64,000 bases of DNA from JAJZVS01 sp963708095 (GTDB lineage: Bacteria; Pseudomonadota; Alphaproteobacteria; Acetobacterales; Acetobacteraceae), in the NCBI GenBank assembly GCA_963708095.1, contig OY970182.1:2542001-2606000 (forward strand). Reading direction: 5' to 3'. How positions within the stretch are numbered: position 1 is the stretch's first letter; every line of letters begins with the position of its first letter. The notes under the pieces are model-generated. The model was not told the DNA's origin, made no database searches, and worked only from the letters and a program-made list of their open reading frames with translations. Below are positions 33,381 through 41,664 of this stretch, piece by piece. The translations under genes and the position numbers were made by a program.

Positions 33381-34334
33381 TTACTTGCCCGCGGGAGTGC
33401 CGGCGCCTGGGGTACCGGCGCCCTCCGTGCCGGCGCCCTCCGTGCCGGCGCCGGGGCTATCGGAGCCCTGGGCACCCGTCCCCGAGGTTCCGGCCGTCGG
33501 GGTGAACATCTGCACCTTCACCCCGGCCCGCGCCTGGGCCACCGCCTTCTCCACGGCGCTCTTGAGAACCTGCTGGCGCAGGGCCTGCTTGGCCTGGTCG
33601 AATGTGGGCGCCGGCTCGCGGCGGCGGGCGAGCACCTGGATCACATGCCAGCCGAACTGTGAGTGCACCGGCGTCTTGGTGTATTCGCCGGGCTTCAGCG
33701 CGAAGGCAGCATCGGCGAACGCCGGCACCATCTCGTCCTTCTTGAAGAACCCGAGGTCGCCGCCGTCGGCTGCGCCCGGATCCTTACTGTATTTCTTCGC
33801 CAGCGCGGCAAAGTTCGCCCCCTTGTTCAACTGGGCGATGATCTTCTCGGCTTCTTCCTTGGTGGGCACGAGGATGTGGCGGGCATGCACCTCCTCGGCG
33901 CCCGGCTTGCCGGCCATCGTCTTGTCGAAACGGGCCTGCAGCGCGGCATCGGTGATCTGCGGCGCCACCTCCTTGGTGAGCACCGCATTCTCCAGCACCT
34001 GGTCGGTGACGGCAGCGATCTGCTTCTGCACCACCGGCGTCTGCTCGAGCTTCTCCCGCCGCGCCTCGATCACCAGCGCACGGGCGTCGATCATGCGGGT
34101 AAGCAGCATCGGATACAGCGTCTGCGGCGGCAGGCCGCGCAGGTTGGACGGCAGGCCGGCGGCGGCCTGCTCCACGTCCTGCAAGTGGATCGGGTGCCCA
34201 TCGACCGTGGCGAGCACCGGGTTGGCGGCTTCCGACTTGGCCGGATCGGCCGCGCCGGCGGCGAGCGGCCAGCACAGGACGCCCGCGAGGCAGGCAGCGG
34301 ACAGGCGGGCCAGCAGCCCGGTAGAAACGCGCAT
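33381..34334 (-). CDS. Periplasmic parvulin-type peptidylprolyl isomerase
   Basis: A 317-residue PpiC/SurA-like protein. A signal peptide (about 1-28, ending WPLAAGAAD) is followed by a chaperone-like helical region, and the rotamase domain (about 160-255) shows VHARHILVPTKEEAEKIIAQL, FAALAKKYSKDPGAADGGDLGFF and FGWHVIQVLARR. It assists folding of secreted or outer-membrane proteins. The last roughly 35 residues are repeats of GAGTE/GAGTP encoded by 15-bp units near 33400-33465, an appendage absent from relatives. ATG 34334 was chosen for the signal peptide. Confidence 0.92.
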   Translation of the reverse strand: MRVSTGLLARLSAACLAGVLCWPLAAGAADPAKSEAANPVLATVDGHPIHLQDVEQAAAGLPSNLRGLPPQTLYPMLLTRMIDARALVIEARREKLEQTPVVQKQIAAVTDQVLENAVLTKEVAPQITDAALQARFDKTMAGKPGAEEVHARHILVPTKEEAEKIIAQLNKGANFAALAKKYSKDPGAADGGDLGFFKKDEMVPAFADAAFALKPGEYTKTPVHSQFGWHVIQVLARRREPAPTFDQAKQALRQQVLKSAVEKAVAQARAGVKVQMFTPTAGTSGTGAQGSDSPGAGTEGAGTEGAGTPGAGTPAGK

Positions 34335-34425
34335 CGCAACTCCTGATGGCAAAAGGCGGCGGACTATGCCGAAGCGGCCGGCCGCGAACAAGGCGCCGGC
34401 ACCGTGCCGAAGGAAGGGCGTCGGC

Positions 34426-35298
34426 TCAGACCGGCTCGCAGCGGAACCCGTCGCCCCAGCGGGTAAAGCGGGTGAGCGACGGCGAGGGGAAATGCGCGGT
34501 GCAGCAGAGGGTGCGCCCTTCGCAGACACGCTCCAGGAAGCTGCGCCGGGTCTTCGACCCCTGCTCCGGGTCGGTGTCGGCGCGCATCGACAGCTCCGGA
34601 TGACGCGCCTGCAACGGCGAATGGATCAGATCGCCGGTCAGGATCGCGGCAGTCTCGCCGCGGCCAAGCTCGACCGCAAAATGATCCGGTGTGTGCCCCG
34701 GCGTCGGGATCAGCCGCACATGATCGTTCACCGCGTGGCTGGAGGAAACCAGATCGGCCCGCTTCGCCTCCATGATCGGGATCACGCTGTCCTCGATGCA
34801 GGCGATCGGGGCTTTGGCGTTCTGCTCGGCCCAGTAGGCATACTCGCGTTCGGAGAACAGGTAGCGCGCGCGCGGGAAGGTCGGCACCCAGCGGCCGTCC
34901 TCCAGCTTCGTGTTCCAGCCGACATGATCGACGTGCAGATGGGTGCACATCACCATGTCAATGTCGTCGATCGAGAGCCCGACGGCAGCCAGGCCGCGCA
35001 TCCAGGCGTCGTCCTTCTTCCGGTGCCAGACCGGGCGCGCGGTGCGCTCCTTGTCGTTGCCGACGCAGCTATCGACCAGGATGGTGTGGTGCGGCGTGCG
35101 TACGACATAGGACTGGAAGCAGAGCACCAGTTTGCCGGTGACGGGATCGAACGCACCCGCCTCCTGCATCCAGAGCCGGTTCGCCTCCAGCACCGCCGGG
35201 GTCAGGCCGGGGAAGAACTCGTAGGGGTCGGTGAACGGGATCTCCATCTCGACGATCCGATGGACGGTCAGATCGCCGACCTTGAACGTGGTGCTCAT
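34426..35298 (-). CDS. MBL-fold metallo-hydrolase
   Basis: A 290-residue metallo-beta-lactamase-fold enzyme. Metal-binding motif MCTHLHVDHVGWNT, then RLIPTPGHTPDHFAVEL and ILTGDLIHSPLQ. The N-terminus FKVGDLTVHRIVEMEIPF and the line FPGLTPAVLEANRLWM place it with uncharacterised lactonase- or phosphodiesterase-like branches. It differs from the first MBL gene (19102) and is not its duplicate. ATG 35298 was chosen. It lies 90 bases upstream of the isomerase gene on the same strand. Confidence 0.88.
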   Translation of the reverse strand: MSTTFKVGDLTVHRIVEMEIPFTDPYEFFPGLTPAVLEANRLWMQEAGAFDPVTGKLVLCFQSYVVRTPHHTILVDSCVGNDKERTARPVWHRKKDDAWMRGLAAVGLSIDDIDMVMCTHLHVDHVGWNTKLEDGRWVPTFPRARYLFSEREYAYWAEQNAKAPIACIEDSVIPIMEAKRADLVSSSHAVNDHVRLIPTPGHTPDHFAVELGRGETAAILTGDLIHSPLQARHPELSMRADTDPEQGSKTRRSFLERVCEGRTLCCTAHFPSPSLTRFTRWGDGFRCEPV

Positions 35299-35459
35299 CG
35301 CCCGGTCTCCTTGGCAGCGTTTCCGTCTGCCAGCACGCCACAACCGCGCGGCTGGGGCAAGCGGGCACGCGGCGGCAGCGGCGACGGCAGGTACGCCGCT
35401 TGGCCTGCCCGAGCGCGATCCAGCGATGAGGTTCGTTGTTTGTTCGGAAAAACCCGCGA

Positions 35460-36815
35460 TCAGCCCGGACCCGGGGCTCCGGAGGTGTGGGTCTTGTTGT
35501 AGTCGGTCAACCGCAGCTCGATCCGCCGGTTGCGCGCATAGGCCGCCTGCGAGTCGCCCGGATCGATCGGGTGGTGGTCGCCGTAACCGGTCGCCGCGAG
35601 GTGGTCGGCCGGCACGCCCTCGGCGATCAGCAGACGCACCACGCTGATCGCGCGCGCCGCGGACAGGTCCCAGTTCGACGCGAACGCCCCGCCGTTCACC
35701 GGCTGGCGGTCGGCGTAGCCGTCCACGTCCAGCACCCAGTTGATGTTCGGCGGTATCCTGGTGGCGACGCGCTTGACGAGCTGACCGAGCTTGCTCACTT
35801 CGATCACCCCGGAGGCGCTGAGATCGGCGCCGCCAACCGGGAACAGGACGTCGCTCGAAATCACGAACCGGTCGCCGACAATCCGGATGCCCTTCTCGTC
35901 GGCGAGGATCTGACGCAGGCGGCCGAAGAACTCGCTCCGGTACTGCTGCAGCTCCTGCACCTTGGCGGCCAGCGCGGCGTTCAGGCGCTTGCCCAGGTTG
36001 GCGATCTCCACGTCCTTGTCACGACCGGACTGCTTGGCGATATCCAGCGCCTGCGAGACGGCGGCGATCTGCTCGCGCATCTGCGCCACCTGCTGATTGA
36101 GCAACGCGATCTGCGCCGCAGCCGAGGCGCCGAGATTCTTCTCCTTCGCAAGCAGCGCCGCCAACGCCGCGTTCCGCTGCTCGGCGGTCGTGGTCCGCGC
36201 CGCCGCGGTGGCGACCTGCTGCTGCAACTGGTCGCGCAGCGCCTTCAACGCCGCCACCTCCTGCGCCATCTCGGCGAGGTCGGCGAGCTTGGCCTGGATC
36301 GTCGCCTTGTCCGCGGTCACGGTCTGATTGAGCGCCGCCTCGGCGGCACGCAATTCCGCAAGCTCCCGCTTCGCCCCGGCCAGTTGCCCGGCGAGCTGGC
36401 CCGCCCGCGTCTCGCTCGCCGTCGCCTGCGCCTCGGCACCGCCCAACTGTGCCTTCAACGCCGCCTGTGCCACCGCTGCCTTGGCGATCTCGTCGCGTAA
36501 CACCGCAAGCTGCTGCGTCAGGCCGGCCTGCTCCGCGCGGCTGCCGGACAACTCCCGACCAAGCTGGGATACCGCCGCCTCCAGCCGCGAGGCCTTGCCC
36601 TTCTCGAGCGACAACGCCTGACTCACCTGCGCCAGGGTCTGATTGACCTTCTCGAGCGCCGCATTGCGCCGCGACAACGCCACCGACAGGAAGGCCTGCG
36701 CCAGCACGAACACCAGCAGCACGAAAATGATGACCATCAGCAACGTGGACAGCGCGTCCACGTAACCGGGCCAGGCCTCCATCCCAGCCCCGCCGGCGCG
36801 GCGACGCACGGTCAC
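35460..36815 (-). CDS. MotB/OmpA-like protein with long coiled-coil
   Basis: A 451-residue protein. One transmembrane helix (about 21-45, with WPGYVDALSTLLMVIIFVLLVFVLAQAF carrying a membrane-entry Asp like MotB/ExbD) is followed by about 240 residues of Ala/Gln/Glu/Leu-rich coiled coil. A C-terminal OmpA peptidoglycan-binding domain (about 320-445) shows VDGYADRQPVNGG, WDLSAARAISVVRLLI and YGDHHPIDPGDSQAAYARNRRIEL. It resembles stator subunits that anchor to peptidoglycan. It follows the MotA/ExbB-like gene by 139 bases, and no flagellar genes are near. Family relatives occur in this order in alphaproteobacteria; function unknown. Confidence 0.85.
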   Translation of the reverse strand: MTVRRRAGGAGMEAWPGYVDALSTLLMVIIFVLLVFVLAQAFLSVALSRRNAALEKVNQTLAQVSQALSLEKGKASRLEAAVSQLGRELSGSRAEQAGLTQQLAVLRDEIAKAAVAQAALKAQLGGAEAQATASETRAGQLAGQLAGAKRELAELRAAEAALNQTVTADKATIQAKLADLAEMAQEVAALKALRDQLQQQVATAAARTTTAEQRNAALAALLAKEKNLGASAAAQIALLNQQVAQMREQIAAVSQALDIAKQSGRDKDVEIANLGKRLNAALAAKVQELQQYRSEFFGRLRQILADEKGIRIVGDRFVISSDVLFPVGGADLSASGVIEVSKLGQLVKRVATRIPPNINWVLDVDGYADRQPVNGGAFASNWDLSAARAISVVRLLIAEGVPADHLAATGYGDHHPIDPGDSQAAYARNRRIELRLTDYNKTHTSGAPGPG

Positions 36816-36909
36816 GGCGCGCAGGCCCGTCCCAGACCCGCGACACCCCGCACAAGCACGGAACCTAAAAGAAGACGGGATCCAGGGGACGAGTTCCCTG
36901 GCGGGGGGT

Positions 36910-36932
36910 CCAGGGGGGCAGAGCCGCCCTGG
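36910..36932. repeat. Hairpin between stator-like genes
   Basis: Arms CCAGGGGGG (36910-36918) and CCGCCCTGG (36924-36932) pair at eight of nine positions, followed on the plus strand by CCTTGCTTGCTTT. The sequence is similar to the hairpins near 399 and 5336. For the minus-strand genes it flanks, it may reduce rather than end transcription. Confidence 0.5.
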
Positions 36933-36954
36933 CCTTGCTTGCTTTCCCGCCCGC

Positions 36955-38109
36955 TCACCGCGGCGCCTCGGCCAGGCCGGCGATGGTGCGGGTCAGCACG
37001 CGCAGGTCATTGCGGATTTCGCTGGTGGCCTGTGTGCGGCCTTGTTCGCTTTCGGTCAGCAGGCGTTGCAGGTAGAGCTCGATATTGCGCAGGTGGGCGC
37101 GGGCGACGTCGTCGGTGGGGGCTTCGCTGCGCGTGTCGGCCAGGCGTTGCAGCGCGGGGCCGAGGGCGGACTGGGTTTCGGCGATGCGCAGCATGAGTTG
37201 CTGGTTGGTGCGCATGGTATCGGCGAACACGCCGAGCCGTTCGGTCAGCGCCAGGATTGCCTGATTCGCCTGGATGCGGCCGTCCTCGCCGCGCGAGAGG
37301 ATGGTCTGCAGCCCCTCCATGTTTTCCGCGGTCTGTTCCAGCAGCGCCTGGACATAGACCGGCACCGAGCCTTCCCCGTCCGCCAGCACGCCCGAGGACA
37401 GCCGGGTCTGCCCGGCAAGCCATTCCTCCAGCTCATTAAAAAACCGGTTCTGCGCCTGCCCGGCGGTGAGGTCGAGGAAGCCCAGGATTAGCGCCGAGGA
37501 AAGGCCGAACATGCTGGCCGAGAACGCGATCCCCATGCCGGCGAGCGGCTGCGCCAGCCCCGCCTTGAGCTGCTCGAACAGTTGCGCGATGTCGCCCGAG
37601 CCGATGGTCATGCCGTGGATCACCGCGGAGACCGCGCCCACGGTGCGCAGCAGCCCCCAGAACGTGCCGAGCAGGCCGAGGAAGATCAGCAGCCCGGTCA
37701 TATAGCGCGCCAGCTCCCGATTTTCGTCGAGCCGGGAGGCGAGCGAATCGAGCAGGCCGCGGGTACTGCCCGCCGAGAGGGTCATGCGGTGCGGCTCGCC
37801 CGCCCGCGCGGGATCGCGCGCCGCGTCCCGCGCCGCCAGCATTCGCGCCATCGGCGCCAGCAGCTTGGGCGGCACGGCGGGAGGGCGGTTCGCCCGCGCC
37901 GCCTCGACCCAGGCGACGTCGCGGTCGAGCCGCTGCACCTGCAGCAGGGTCCAGCCGATGCCGACCAGCAGGATCGCCAGGATCAAGGTGTTGAGGTCGG
38001 GATTATTGAAGAAGATACCGATCAGCGCGTCGCGCAGCCAGACCGCGATCGCCGCAACCGCGGCCAGAAAGACCAGCATGCGTATCAGATAAGGCGTGGG
38101 GCGGGTCAT
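36955..38109 (-). CDS. MotA/ExbB-like membrane protein with cytoplasmic coiled tail
   Basis: A 384-residue protein. Two N-terminal hydrophobic segments (about 9-28 and 38-58) and a MotA/TolQ/ExbB-like pair (about 140-235: LLIFLGLLGTFWGLLRTVGAVSAVIHGM and PLAGMGIAFSASMFGLSSALILGFLDL) form the proton-channel fold. A long helical tail (about 240-384) follows, ending in an alpha-helical segment rich in Glu/Gln/Arg. It is probably the channel partner of the downstream MotB/OmpA-like protein. It overlaps the preceding OmpA-like gene by four bases. Its length and neighbours differ from ExbB (222 residues) elsewhere in this window. Confidence 0.85.
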   Translation of the reverse strand: MTRPTPYLIRMLVFLAAVAAIAVWLRDALIGIFFNNPDLNTLILAILLVGIGWTLLQVQRLDRDVAWVEAARANRPPAVPPKLLAPMARMLAARDAARDPARAGEPHRMTLSAGSTRGLLDSLASRLDENRELARYMTGLLIFLGLLGTFWGLLRTVGAVSAVIHGMTIGSGDIAQLFEQLKAGLAQPLAGMGIAFSASMFGLSSALILGFLDLTAGQAQNRFFNELEEWLAGQTRLSSGVLADGEGSVPVYVQALLEQTAENMEGLQTILSRGEDGRIQANQAILALTERLGVFADTMRTNQQLMLRIAETQSALGPALQRLADTRSEAPTDDVARAHLRNIELYLQRLLTESEQGRTQATSEIRNDLRVLTRTIAGLAEAPR

Positions 38110-38975
38110 GGCGTGGTTCCTGCGGCGGCACTGACGCGAAGCTCGGCCCGATCGGGCGCGCCGGGACCATGCGGCGGCCCCACGGCGCGCAGGAAAATAC
38201 GGCTGCCCGGAACACCGGCGGCGCGCAACGCATCGTGCACCGCAAGGGCCCGGGCCAGCGCCAGACGCCGTGCCGCCGAGGGGTTCTGCGGCGAACCGGC
38301 GGCGTAAGCAAGCACCGAAAAGCCGGGAGCTCCGGTCTCCGGCGTCGCGTGCACGAGCCGCGCGATGGCGGCGGTTTCCGCCGGGGTCAGCTCGGCCTGG
38401 CCGGGCGAAAAGGGCAGCGTCAAAGCGGCCGCAGGGGGTCCGGCAGGCGCGGCCGGACCACTCGGCGGGGCAAGCCCGGCCAGCGCGGCGGGCGGCGGCG
38501 GGACGGCCGGCACAGCGGGCATCGGCGCCGAGGCGCCCGGCGCGGCGCGCGCGCCGGCGGCAGCGGACGCGGCGGCGCCGGCACCTGGCTGAGCGGCGGC
38601 CGGCGAAGTGGCGACCGACGCCGGCGCGGAGGCCCGGGCCTGCAAGATCGCCGGAGGTTGCGCGGCCTGGTGCGTCGCGGTTGACACACGCGGGGACAAG
38701 GTTGCAGGGGGTCCGGATGCGGCGACCGCTGCCCGGCCACCGCTGCCGCCGGCCAACGGGGACGGCGCGATCACAGCGGCATGGCCGGTGGCCCCGGTGC
38801 CCGTAGCCGCCACCCGGGGTGGCCTGGGAACAGCCCTCGGCCGACGCACCGGGGCGGGCGCCGACGACGGCAGGCTCGGCAGCGCATCGAGCGCGCGCAG
38901 GTCGAGCGTGACCTGCGCGCACGCGGGTCGGGCGAGCCACACGGCCAGCGGCAGCATGAGGATGAGACGGCGCAT
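38106..38975 (-). CDS. Periplasmic OmpA-fold protein with Pro/Ala-rich linker
   Basis: A 289-residue protein with a signal peptide (MRRLILMLPLAVWLARPACAQ). A long Ala/Pro/Ser low-complexity region (about 35-180) is followed by a C-terminal OmpA-like domain (about 190-280, with LPFSPGQAELTPAETAAIARLV and SAARRLALARALAVHDALRAAG, the usual RA repeats). It probably binds peptidoglycan or stays attached to it in the periplasm. Its stop overlaps the start of the MotA/ExbB-like gene, so the three genes 38975-35460 form one transcription unit. Confidence 0.8.
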   Translation of the reverse strand: MRRLILMLPLAVWLARPACAQVTLDLRALDALPSLPSSAPAPVRRPRAVPRPPRVAATGTGATGHAAVIAPSPLAGGSGGRAAVAASGPPATLSPRVSTATHQAAQPPAILQARASAPASVATSPAAAQPGAGAAASAAAGARAAPGASAPMPAVPAVPPPPAALAGLAPPSGPAAPAGPPAAALTLPFSPGQAELTPAETAAIARLVHATPETGAPGFSVLAYAAGSPQNPSAARRLALARALAVHDALRAAGVPGSRIFLRAVGPPHGPGAPDRAELRVSAAAGTTP

Positions 38976-39395
38976 ATGGCGGCGCACGCTAGACGACCCG
39001 GCGCCGCCGCTCAAATCGTCCGTTCGGATCGCGCGCCGCGGCGGAGCCTCCTGGCGGCTCCGAACGGCGCCTCCGGCCCCGCTCCGCGCGAGCATTGGAG
39101 ACGCCGCGGCAATGACACCGCCTTGCCGCTGCCGAGGCGGCGATGCGGCGAGCGATCACGCAAATGCGAGGTAAATCCCTTGGGATTCCGGTCCCGGCGC
39201 CCCCGCACGGCACCGTCCCGCGTCGCACTGGAATGCAAGTCGGCTGCGCCGGCTGACCCGGTTGCGAAAGCGCCGCATTTCCCCGCCTCGCTCAGCCCCC
39301 AGCTCCACCCGCCCGCGTGGCGCCGCCACGCCGCCGGCGCGCCAGGTGCGCGTGCGTGCCCCTCGTGTCACACTGCCGCCTGGGAGGACCGCCAC
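38976..39395. other. Divergent intergenic region
   Basis: About 420 bases between the OmpA-fold gene and the dienelactone hydrolase gene, which diverge. No gene is supported; long open frames across it are antisense artefacts of high GC. Both promoters should lie here, but no motif is clear. Confidence 0.5.
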
Positions 39396-40136
39396 ATGAT
39401 CGAACGCAGCTTCGACCTCGCCACTGCCGACGGGGCGATGGAGACCTTTCTCGTCCATCCGGAACGCGGCGGCCCGCATCCGGCGGTGTTCCTGCTGATG
39501 GACGCCCCGGGCATCCGCGAGGAACTGCGCGACATGGCACGGCGCCTGGCCACCGTCGGCTACTGCGTGCTGCTGCCCAACCTCTATTACCGCGCGGGCC
39601 GTGACAGCTTGTTCAGCCCGGAGGTGCTCGCCCACGGCAGCGCCGAGCACGTGCGGATGCGCGCGATCCGCACGAAGATGACGATCCCGCCGGTGATGGC
39701 CGATATCGGCGCGATGCTCGCCTGGCTCGCCGGCGAACCGGCGGTAAAGCCCGGCGCGGTCGGCTGTCACGGCTATTGCATGAGCGGACCGTACGCGCTC
39801 GCCGCCGCCGCCCGTTTCCCCGAGCGGATCGCCGCCGCCGCCTCGTTCTACGGCACCTGGCTCGTGAGCGACGCGAAAGCCAGCCCGCATCTCAGCTTCG
39901 GGGAGGCGCGCGGCGAGCACTACATCGCCTGCGCCGAGCATGACGAGCTCGCCCCGCTGCCGATGGTCCAGGAGCTGCGCGACCATTTCGCCCGCTCCGG
40001 CGCCGCCGGCGAGATCGAGCTCTATCCCGGCGTACACCACGGCTTCGCCTTCCCCGCCCGCTGGTGCTACGACGAGCCGGCAGCGGAACGACACTGGGAA
40101 CGGCTGATCGCGCTCTATCGCCGTCGGCTGGGCTAG
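39396..40136 (+). CDS. Dienelactone hydrolase family protein
   Basis: A 246-residue alpha/beta hydrolase. Nucleophile motif GCHGYCMSGPYAL (Cys as in dienelactone hydrolase), Asp in CAEHDELAPL, and His in YPGVHHGFAFP complete the catalytic triad. The oxyanion region LMDAPGIREELRDMARRLA fits. These enzymes open dienelactones in chlorocatechol breakdown, but many relatives act on other esters. ATG 39396 follows GGGAGGA. It heads a run of metabolic genes on the plus strand. Confidence 0.9.
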   Translation: MIERSFDLATADGAMETFLVHPERGGPHPAVFLLMDAPGIREELRDMARRLATVGYCVLLPNLYYRAGRDSLFSPEVLAHGSAEHVRMRAIRTKMTIPPVMADIGAMLAWLAGEPAVKPGAVGCHGYCMSGPYALAAAARFPERIAAAASFYGTWLVSDAKASPHLSFGEARGEHYIACAEHDELAPLPMVQELRDHFARSGAAGEIELYPGVHHGFAFPARWCYDEPAAERHWERLIALYRRRLG

Positions 40137-40209
40137 CGGACGCCGTCGTGACACGAGGCGGAGACCTGCTACACTCACTGCGAACGACGCACGCCACGGA
40201 GGAACCGCC

Positions 40210-40536
40210 ATGATCTACGAATTGCGCGTCTACGACTGCGTGCCGGGCAAGCTGCCCGACCTGCTGAAGCGCTTCGACACCATCACCCTGAAAATCTGGG
40301 AGAAGCACGGCATCCGCCAGGCCGGCTTCTGGACCACCCTGATCGGCGAGTTGAACCAGCGGCTCTATTACATGCTCGCCTGGGACTCGTTTGCCGACCG
40401 CGAGCGCAAGTGGAACGCCTTCCAGGCCGACCAGGAGTGGATCAGCGCACGCGCGCAGACCGAAGCGGCCGGCCCGATCGTTGCCCAGGTCACGAACGAG
40501 ATCCTGGCCCCGACCGGCTTCTCCGCGGTGAAGTGA
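40210..40536 (+). CDS. NIPSNAP family protein
   Basis: A 108-residue NIPSNAP-domain protein, with IYELRVYDCVPGKLPDLLKRF, then WEKHGIRQAGFWTTLIGELNQRLYYMLAWDS and the RERKWNAFQADQEW helix. These dimeric ferredoxin-fold proteins often accompany aromatic or xenobiotic degradation genes, but the reaction is unknown. ATG 40210 follows a GGAGGAA-type ribosome-binding site. A strong terminator follows at 40577, so the hydrolase-NIPSNAP pair is one unit. Confidence 0.9.
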   Translation: MIYELRVYDCVPGKLPDLLKRFDTITLKIWEKHGIRQAGFWTTLIGELNQRLYYMLAWDSFADRERKWNAFQADQEWISARAQTEAAGPIVAQVTNEILAPTGFSAVK

Positions 40537-40576
40537 CCCTGCCCACCGCCGGAAGCCCGGTCTCCAGCCCGCAAGG

Positions 40577-40616
40577 ACGCGATCCGGGGCGGTACGACCG
40601 CCGCCCCGGATCGCGT
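40577..40616 (+). terminator. Strong hairpin after NIPSNAP gene
   Basis: Perfect 16-bp arms at 40577-40592 and 40601-40616 around an eight-base loop (ACGCGATCCGGGGCGG and complement), 41 bases after the stop codon. Confidence 0.8.
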
Positions 40617-40744
40617 TCGCCCCGGCCGGGGCGGAAGGCCAGTCCCGCGATCCTGCTTGCCCGCCGTCCCGCCGCGGGCCAATATTTGCAGCCCGGCCGC
40701 CGCCTGGTCGCCCTCTTGGCCGCTGTGGCCGCGGGAGGAACGGC

Positions 40745-41413
40745 ATGAACGTCCTGGCCCCGCCCAAAGCTCGCCTGTCGATCGAGGTCGTGATCGACCT
40801 CGTCTGCCCGTGGTGCTTCCTCGGCACCCGCCGGCTGCGCCGTACCCTGCGCCGCCGGCCGGACCTGCTGGTGGAAATCGCCTGGCGCCCATTTCTCCTG
40901 AACCCAGACATGCCGCGCGGCGGCATGTCGCGGAACGATTACGTAGTACGCAAGTTCGGCGGCGAGGACCGCGCCCGCCGGCTGTATGCCTCGATCGCCG
41001 AGCTCGGCCGCGCCGAGGGCCTGGCCTTCCGCTTCGACCGCATCCGCCGTACCCCCTCCTCGATCGACGCCCACCGGCTGGTCCGCTTCGCCGCCCGCTT
41101 CGGCCCGGCCGACCCGGTGGTGGAGGCGCTGTTCTCCGCCCATTTTACCGATGGTCACGATATCGGCGACCCCGCCGTGCTGGCCGCCATCGCCGCCGCT
41201 GCAGGGCTCGATCCCGCCCGCTTCCGCCGTCTGCTCGCCGGCGACGAGGATCTCGACGTCATCCATGCGGAAAACCTCCGCGCACATCGCATCGGCATCA
41301 ACGGCGTGCCGTGCTTCGTCGTCGGCGGCCGGCATGCCATCGCCGGCGCGCAGGAGCCCGAAGTGATCGAGCGCCTGCTCGACGTCGCCGCAGTCGAGGC
41401 CGCGCTGGACTGA
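40745..41413 (+). CDS. DsbA family oxidoreductase, FrnE-like
   Basis: A 222-residue thioredoxin-fold protein with an active-site CPWC (LVCPWCFLGTRRLRR) after the first strand, a helical insertion with SSIDAHRLVRFAARFG, and GVPCFVVGGRHAIAGAQEPEVI, the cis-Pro loop. It belongs to the FrnE/2-hydroxychromene-2-carboxylate isomerase branch of DsbA proteins and lacks a signal peptide, so it is cytoplasmic. It probably acts as a thiol-disulfide or glutathione-dependent enzyme; the substrate is unknown. ATG 40745 follows GGGAGGAA. Confidence 0.92.
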   Translation: MNVLAPPKARLSIEVVIDLVCPWCFLGTRRLRRTLRRRPDLLVEIAWRPFLLNPDMPRGGMSRNDYVVRKFGGEDRARRLYASIAELGRAEGLAFRFDRIRRTPSSIDAHRLVRFAARFGPADPVVEALFSAHFTDGHDIGDPAVLAAIAAAAGLDPARFRRLLAGDEDLDVIHAENLRAHRIGINGVPCFVVGGRHAIAGAQEPEVIERLLDVAAVEAALD

Positions 41414-41664
41414 GCGGGCCGCACGAGGCGGCGGCGGCACGACCGAGGTCCGCTTTGCTCCGCGGAAGTGCGTGGCGCAGAGCACGGGCAGCACATCTCC
41501 CACTCCGGGAATTTCGGGCCTCGCGCGGCGCGACCGGAACGAACCGGGTCAGCCGCCGATCAACATGGCGTGCCTCCGCAATCGAACCGGCCGACCGGGC
41601 CTCGATGTGCTGGCGGCGCCCGGCCGCCGGACACATATCCCGGCGAACGTCGAGAGGGCCAGAC

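Noticed and set aside
35460..38109. A Zorya defence system
   Set aside because: MotA- and MotB-like proteins are present but no ZorC, ZorD or ZorE gene follows, and the MotB-like protein has an unusual long coiled coil; more likely a housekeeping stator.
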